This document shows, piece after piece, positions 5,984-10,790 of a stretch of DNA of 10,790 nt. Position 1 is the stretch's first letter; each line of letters starts with the position of its first letter. The notes under the pieces were generated by a model. It had not been told where the DNA came from, did no database searches, and saw nothing but the letters and a program-made list of their open reading frames with translations. The stretch covers positions 1 to 10,790 of the forward strand of contig JAAYJY010000333.1 in the NCBI GenBank assembly GCA_012522705.1, in the 5' to 3' direction. Made by a program: the position numbers and the translations under genes. This DNA comes from Syntrophomonadaceae bacterium. GTDB taxonomy: Bacteria > Bacillota > Syntrophomonadia > Syntrophomonadales > Syntrophomonadaceae.

Positions 5984-5987
5984 CTAA

Positions 5988-6185
5988 TTACCTCCTCTTC
6001 AATCCGGCTTGTTTGAAAATGCTATTCAAAGTACCAGGTGCGATATCATCATTTAGTTTTCCCGCAATTGTAACACGTCCAGATTTCGTGAGATGCTTGT
6101 ATTGTCTGTGACTGCCTACCTGTTTGACCAGATACCATCCATCATCGTTAATTATCTTGATTACTTCCCTAACTTTTAGAGGCAT
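5988..6185 (-). CDS. hicA: HicA-family toxin (mRNA interferase)
   Basis: HicA toxins cleave RNA and arrest growth when not held by HicB. The 65-residue protein has the double-stranded-RNA-binding-like layout of the family: an N-terminal helix (REVIKIINDDGW), then VGSHRQYKH at 23-31 carrying the catalytic His26 in the Gly-Ser-His motif, then a beta-strand with GRVTIAGK and a C-terminal helix (GTLNSIFKQAGL). All key positions look intact. I place the start at the ATG at 6185-6183, because AGGAG (6191-6195) lies 5 bases upstream; a start six codons earlier would put this site inside the gene. It is separated from hicB by 4 bases, and its stop lies within the hicB ribosome site. Confidence 0.9.
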   Translation of the reverse strand: MPLKVREVIKIINDDGWYLVKQVGSHRQYKHLTKSGRVTIAGKLNDDIAPGTLNSIFKQAGLKRR

Positions 6186-6488
6186 GGCGTCTCCTGATAT
6201 CATACTTCACTCATTCGAAATTATTAATAATAGCTGGGCTGCCCACTATAACCATTGTATACATTTTATCACTGTATGTGGCTGTTTATCAGTCGTATCC
6301 TTTAATAGTACATTCCTTATGGCAGCATTTTGTGTTTTTGATTCGGCATGGTTATTCTTGGCCAGCGAAGAGAGCCATCCTTCTCATGCAGGTGATATTT
6401 AGCAGGATAATGGAAAATAATGTAGAAAGTAGGGGGCAACCCTGGATACGCTTCTAATGAATCGAATAGAGGAAGGGGACGCAACTAT
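6186..6488. other. Divergent intergenic region between hicA and the giant helicase gene
   Basis: These 303 bases hold the control regions for both divergent units and no believable gene. The frames that cross the region start inside hicA or the helicase gene on the wrong strand. It is AT-rich. It holds a 12-nt perfect palindrome ATTATTAATAAT (6220-6231), 35 bases upstream of the hicA start, and an 8-nt palindrome TGTATACA (6256-6263); either could be an operator for the toxin-antitoxin operon. A plus-strand promoter candidate is listed separately. I found no minus-strand promoter with good hexamers and spacing. Confidence 0.55.
6330..6358 (+). promoter_or_regulatory. Candidate promoter for the giant helicase gene
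   Basis: TTGTGT (6330-6335) and TATTCT (6353-6358) are 17 bases apart, each matching the sigma-A consensus at 4 of 6 positions. The start of transcription would be near 6365, leaving a leader of about 124 bases. The match is only moderate in an AT-rich stretch, so it may be chance. Confidence 0.35.
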
Positions 6489-9400
6489 ATGACGTTGGAT
6501 GAAATACGTGTAAGTTGTGAAATTCTTCATGACCATACAGTCAATTATGCTATGCAGCAAAATCATGTACCTATAATTAAGCGTTTTTGTATAACCAATG
6601 ATGGTAGTAAGGATCTGGAAAATGTCACTGTTCAAATTAAAACCGAACCGGAGCTCTCGTTACCTTGGGAAACTACCATTTCTTCAATAAGAACCGAACA
6701 AAAGATAAATTTAGGAACAGTTGACATACAATTATCGCCTGCTTTTTTGGGCAGTCTGACGGAACGATTGAATGCTAGGCTAACCGTTACGGTACTATAT
6801 GAAGGAGAAATAATATTCACTAGTATAGCGCCCCTGGACATTCTTCCTTATGACGAATGGAGCGGGACTCAAACCTTACCTGAAATTATTGCTGCATTTG
6901 TCTACCCCAATCATCCTGAAATTGCCACTATCCTTCATAAGGCGACCGAATATCTTGGAAAATGGACCGGTAACCCTTCACTGAATGGTTATCAAAGTAA
7001 AGATCCTCAGCGAGTGCGCAACCAACTTGCTGCAATATATGCTGCTTTACAGGATAAAGAGATCGTCTATTGCGTGCCGCCAGCAAGCTTTGAAGAACAT
7101 GGGCAAAAAATACGTACGCCGGACATCATTAATGAACAACGCCTTGGTACCTGTCTTGATTTGACAGTACTATTTGCTGCATGCAGCGAAGCTGCTGGTC
7201 TTCATCCTTTGATCATTTTCACCAAGGATCATGCTTTTCCTGGCGTGTGGTTGGTGGAGGAGTCGTTTGCTGAAAGCCTTCAAGATGATGTCGCATTATT
7301 GAACAAACGCCTTGTTCCCGGCGTTGATGAGATCTGCGTCCTAGAATCTACTTCTTTTACGGCGGGAAATAATTCTTCCTTTGATGAAGCTGTGGAGCTG
7401 GCTGAAAACGAGTTGTCAGATATTAATCGATTTCATTTCTTTATTGATGTTCACCGAGCCAGGATTAGTCAAATCCGGCCTTTACCATTAAGAACAAGTG
7501 TACCGTATGTAAGTGATCCTGCTGCCATAGTCCTGCCTGCACAGCATAATACACCCCAACCCGACGAAAGAAACACCAATCCGTTAGGCGAAGGTACTGG
7601 CATCAAGAACACCCGGTTAGATCAGTGGGAACGCCGGTTATTAGATTTGAGCCTTCGAAATACCCTCTTGAATTTTCGTGTTACGAGTTCGACTATACCA
7701 ATATTAACTGCGGAATTGTCTGATTTGGAGGATGCCCTGGCAGATGGAATGGACTTTCAGATTCATGCCCGACCTACGGATTGGGAAGGCAATCTCCGTG
7801 ATACAGGTATTTACCGGCGAAGAATGCATAGTAATCCTCACATACAACTGTTGAAAGCGGAGTTTTCTCAGCATCGGCTGAGGGCTGATCTGCCTGAAAA
7901 AGAATTAACTAACCGGCTAACGCAACTTTATCGTGCGGCGCGAACCAGCCTGGAGGAAAACGGCGCCAGCACATTTTTCCTAACCCTGGGAACACTGATT
8001 TGGTATGAAGCGGAGGCTAGCGAAAAGCCTCGTCGCGCTCCTATTTTACTTATTCCGATGGAGATAACCCGAAAATCAGTCCGTACAGGATATTTGATAA
8101 GAGAAAGCGACAGTGAACCACAGCTTAATATAACTTTGCTGGAAATGCTTCGCCAGGACTTCGGGATCAACATTAATGGTCTGAATCCTTTGCCCACTGA
8201 TGACCATGGCGTAGATGTTCAGAAGGTCTTGAACCATATCCGGCAATCAGTGATGCATCAACCTCATTGGGATGTGATAGAAGACGCTTATTTGGGATTG
8301 TTTTCGTTTAGTAAATTCGTAATGTGGCATGATTTGAAAGTTCGAACTGAAGATTTAATGCGCAATAAAATTGTTGCCAGTTTGATGGCGGGGAGTTTGC
8401 AATGGGATCCTCAGGAACCTGGTTCAAGTGCTGATTTACTTGACTCTACCTACCATCCCAAAGACATTATATGTCCAATTAGTGCAGATTCTTCTCAATT
8501 AATGGCTATTGCCGCAGCAGACGCAGGAAGAAGCATTGTTTTACACGGTCCTCCTGGTACTGGAAAGTCCCAGACCATTACTAATATGATCGCACATGCT
8601 TTAGGGCAGGGTAAAACTGTTTTGTTTGTGGCTGAGAAAATGGCCGCGTTATCCGTCGTTCAAAGACGTCTTGAACAAATTGGTTTGGCGCCATTTTGTT
8701 TAGAGGTGCATTCGAACAAAAGCGAAAAGAAAGATGTTTTAGACCAATTACACAATTCTTTGGAAACTGCGCGATTGGGGAATCCCCAAAACTGGGAGCA
8801 AGAAGCTAATCGTCTTGCAGATTTACGCAGCGACTTAAATAGTTATGTACAAGCCTTGCATTGTGAACGCAGCATAGGTCACTCGTTTTTCTATGGTTTG
8901 TCAAAGTATGCTGCTGTGAGTCAGTTTCCGCATGTTGTTGTTTTCAATGAGGAGCAAGTCAAGCATATAAAGCCAGAAAAACTACTGCATTGGCAAAACC
9001 AAATCAGGCACGTACAAGTAGCCGGTGAGGCCTGTGGACACCCCCATGGACATCCCTGGAAAGACTCTAAACTAACCAATTATCTGCCACAGCTGCGGGC
9101 AAAATTGGAAGAATATCTACGAGAACTGCACAGCCAGATTAAGCATTGGGAAGAAACTGTCACCCCCATCGCTGAGGTTTTAAATCTAGGCGGCCATACC
9201 AGAAGTTACCAGGATTTATTGACTATGATGGAATGTGCAAAATTATTTGTTGCCACTCCCGCGATGACAGGAAACATGGTGCGAACGAACGATTGGGATG
9301 AGGTTCAGTCCGCAGTTGAAAACTGGATTAAGCATGGCCGCGCCAGGGACATGCTCCGCAGCGATATTTTTTCTCGATATAGTGAGCAGGTATTGAGACT

Positions 9401-10790
9401 TGATATTGTGGCTCTGCGGGAGTTGCTTGAGACCTCACAACAAGAATGGTTTATACCGCGTTTATTAGGACAGTCGAAAGTGACGAAACGGTTGCGAACC
9501 GTCATTAAGCCTGGTATCCAAATAAAAGGAATTGACCTGGAAAATGAACTGGAGCAGCTAAACCGTCTCAAAGATGAAGAAAGTATCTTGTCTTCGGCAA
9601 GTGATCGCGCTCGTGATCTGCTTGGGCGGCTCTGGCAGGATGGTGAGGCTGATTGGAACGCTGTAGCCGATGCCTGTCAATGGACGGAGAAGATAAGAAA
9701 ACTAACTGCTCAATTTTCGGGCACTGATCTTACCAAGATGGAGTTCCTGCGTGATCACTGGGCAAAGCTAGTCGCTGAACATCGCGACCAACTAAGTTCG
9801 GAAGGAGTTTTGGCCAAGCAATTTCAGAATTTTATTGAAGCAGGCGAAGAGACCAAAAAGTCATGGGAGGTATTAAGTGCCCAAGCAATGATGGATACAT
9901 GTGTATTCAGTATTCCTGATTCAATTGATTGGTTCCCTGCTATTATTAATCGGGTTGATAAATGGATATTAAATATGGATGCACTTAGGGACTGGTGCGC
10001 CTGGTCCCGTGTCAGAAAGGAAGCAATGGATGAGGGGCTATCACCGCTTGTGATATCTTACGAGGAAGGGAAATTCCGGAACAGCGAAGTCGAAACAGCC
10101 TTCACCCAAGGCTTTTATCAGGCTTGGTTGGAATATCAAATATCAGAAGATAAAGTTCTGTCCTCATTCTCACGAGGATTATTTGAAGACAAGATCAATC
10201 AGTTTCGAGATTTGGATTTAAGGCTTGAAAAAACGTCACGAGAAGAAGTCTATGCCCGATTGGCGGCTAAACTACCTAATAATGTGGGTGATGTAGCGCA
10301 ACGATCGGAAGTGGGTATCCTGCAACGAGAAATAATGAAGCAACGCGGCCATATGGCATTGCGAACCCTTTTTCAAAAAATCCCTACTGTTTTGACTATC
10401 TTGAAACCCTGCTTATTGATGAGTCCATTATCTGTGGCCCAGTATATAGATGCGGCATATAAGCCCTTTGACTTAGTGATTTTTGACGAAGCGTCTCAAG
10501 TACCAACCTGTGATGCAGTCGGCGCAATTGCACGTGGCACAGAGGTAATTGTGGTCGGAGATCCCAAACAATTGCCACCGACCAATTTCTTTTCCACCAT
10601 GGTTAAAGAGCGCGACGAAGAAGATATGGATTTGCAGGACTTGGAAAGCATTCTTGATGATTGCCTGGCGATTCGAATGCCGGAAGAACGGCTAAAGTGG
10701 CATTACCGCAGTCAGCATGAGAGCTTGATTGCCTTTAGTAATTACCAATATTACGGTAACAGACTCTATACATTTCCATCTCCTGATGAT
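6489..10790 (+). CDS. Giant transglutaminase-like/DUF4011/SF1 helicase protein, 3' end cut by window (Hhe-type defence candidate)
   Basis: The frame is open for 1434 codons to the right edge. Domains in order: residues about 1-120, a beta-rich region; about 190-325, a transglutaminase-like cysteine-peptidase domain with Cys222 (GTCLDL), His248 (KDHAFPGVW) and Asp320 (IDVHRAR) in the usual triad order; about 375-570, DUF4011, opening with WERRLLDLSLRNTLLNF at 380; then an SF1, UPF1-like helicase. Its motifs are Walker A GPPGTGKS (687-694), motif Ia with VAEKMAA (from 714), the LLMSPLSVAQY segment (near 1312), Walker B DEAS (1333-1336), motif III GDPKQLPPT (1357-1365) and WHYRSQHE (from 1404). 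About 640 residues, partly coiled-coil-like, separate Walker A from Walker B. The ATG follows GAGGAAGGGG (6469-6478); an in-frame stop at 6423 rules out a much earlier start. Relatives often end in a Vsr/PD-(D/E)XK-like nuclease and DUF3320, outside this window. Similar single-gene proteins are reported anti-phage systems; the defence role is inference. Confidence 0.88.
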   Translation, partial: MTLDEIRVSCEILHDHTVNYAMQQNHVPIIKRFCITNDGSKDLENVTVQIKTEPELSLPWETTISSIRTEQKINLGTVDIQLSPAFLGSLTERLNARLTVTVLYEGEIIFTSIAPLDILPYDEWSGTQTLPEIIAAFVYPNHPEIATILHKATEYLGKWTGNPSLNGYQSKDPQRVRNQLAAIYAALQDKEIVYCVPPASFEEHGQKIRTPDIINEQRLGTCLDLTVLFAACSEAAGLHPLIIFTKDHAFPGVWLVEESFAESLQDDVALLNKRLVPGVDEICVLESTSFTAGNNSSFDEAVELAENELSDINRFHFFIDVHRARISQIRPLPLRTSVPYVSDPAAIVLPAQHNTPQPDERNTNPLGEGTGIKNTRLDQWERRLLDLSLRNTLLNFRVTSSTIPILTAELSDLEDALADGMDFQIHARPTDWEGNLRDTGIYRRRMHSNPHIQLLKAEFSQHRLRADLPEKELTNRLTQLYRAARTSLEENGASTFFLTLGTLIWYEAEASEKPRRAPILLIPMEITRKSVRTGYLIRESDSEPQLNITLLEMLRQDFGININGLNPLPTDDHGVDVQKVLNHIRQSVMHQPHWDVIEDAYLGLFSFSKFVMWHDLKVRTEDLMRNKIVASLMAGSLQWDPQEPGSSADLLDSTYHPKDIICPISADSSQLMAIAAADAGRSIVLHGPPGTGKSQTITNMIAHALGQGKTVLFVAEKMAALSVVQRRLEQIGLAPFCLEVHSNKSEKKDVLDQLHNSLETARLGNPQNWEQEANRLADLRSDLNSYVQALHCERSIGHSFFYGLSKYAAVSQFPHVVVFNEEQVKHIKPEKLLHWQNQIRHVQVAGEACGHPHGHPWKDSKLTNYLPQLRAKLEEYLRELHSQIKHWEETVTPIAEVLNLGGHTRSYQDLLTMMECAKLFVATPAMTGNMVRTNDWDEVQSAVENWIKHGRARDMLRSDIFSRYSEQVLRLDIVALRELLETSQQEWFIPRLLGQSKVTKRLRTVIKPGIQIKGIDLENELEQLNRLKDEESILSSASDRARDLLGRLWQDGEADWNAVADACQWTEKIRKLTAQFSGTDLTKMEFLRDHWAKLVAEHRDQLSSEGVLAKQFQNFIEAGEETKKSWEVLSAQAMMDTCVFSIPDSIDWFPAIINRVDKWILNMDALRDWCAWSRVRKEAMDEGLSPLVISYEEGKFRNSEVETAFTQGFYQAWLEYQISEDKVLSSFSRGLFEDKINQFRDLDLRLEKTSREEVYARLAAKLPNNVGDVAQRSEVGILQREIMKQRGHMALRTLFQKIPTVLTILKPCLLMSPLSVAQYIDAAYKPFDLVIFDEASQVPTCDAVGAIARGTEVIVVGDPKQLPPTNFFSTMVKERDEEDMDLQDLESILDDCLAIRMPEERLKWHYRSQHESLIAFSNYQYYGNRLYTFPSPDD

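Noticed and set aside
6124..6402. 92-codon plus-strand frame spanning hicA and the divergent gap
   Set aside because: It begins antisense to the conserved hicA sequence and has no ribosome site or recognisable domain.
1..10790. CRISPR array, tRNA or rRNA genes, insertion sequence transposase
   Set aside because: No regularly spaced direct repeats, tRNA-like cloverleaf, rRNA sequence or transposase motif was noticed in the window.

Overview
This window looks like chromosomal DNA from an anaerobic member of the Bacillota, possibly Negativicutes or Clostridia. The grounds are strong Shine-Dalgarno sites, moderate GC, a lipoteichoic-acid-synthase-type enzyme, and a membrane-anchored Fe-S/cytochrome b module of the kind used in anaerobic respiration. 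The taxonomic call is inference, because no rRNA or other marker gene is present.

Layout. (1) 1-305: the C-terminal end of a short-chain dehydrogenase/reductase, cut by the left edge. (2) 306-628: a gene-free gap with two hairpins, one a probable bidirectional terminator. It separates the dehydrogenase from a convergent minus-strand gene at 629-2698 for an LtaS/MdoB-type phosphoglycerol transferase with an extra C-terminal Ig/IPT-like domain. (3) 2699-3231: a divergent regulatory gap holding GGGGAC/GTCCCC inverted repeats, a 26-nt element that recurs at 4995-5020, a perfect 16-nt palindrome, a good sigma-A-type promoter and a 5'-UTR hairpin. (4) 3232-4963: two overlapping genes for a Tat-exported, membrane-anchored multi-[4Fe-4S] ferredoxin and a four-histidine di-haem cytochrome b of the FdnI/HyaC type. 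No catalytic subunit lies beside them. (5) 5097-5660: an integral-membrane methyltransferase of the isoprenylcysteine/phospholipid methyltransferase superfamily. (6) 5771-6185, minus strand: a HicA-HicB toxin-antitoxin operon. (7) 6489-10790, plus strand, running off the right edge: a giant multidomain protein with 1434 codons visible and no stop. It has an N-terminal beta-rich region, a transglutaminase-like cysteine-peptidase domain, a DUF4011 region and an SF1 (UPF1-like) helicase whose Walker A and Walker B are about 640 residues apart.

How the parts work together. The ferredoxin/cytochrome b pair is organised like the electron-transfer half of a formate dehydrogenase or hydrogenase, exchanging electrons between an extracytoplasmic partner and the quinone pool. 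The partner is not in the window. The right-hand 5 kb looks like an accessory or defence segment: a toxin-antitoxin pair divergently arranged with a large DUF4011 helicase. Single-protein DUF4011-helicase-nuclease (Vsr-like)-DUF3320 architectures have been reported as anti-phage systems (Hhe type). The nuclease and DUF3320 parts would lie beyond the right edge and are not seen here. The intact-looking Cys-His-Asp triad at the N-terminus of this helicase is the most interesting feature of the window.
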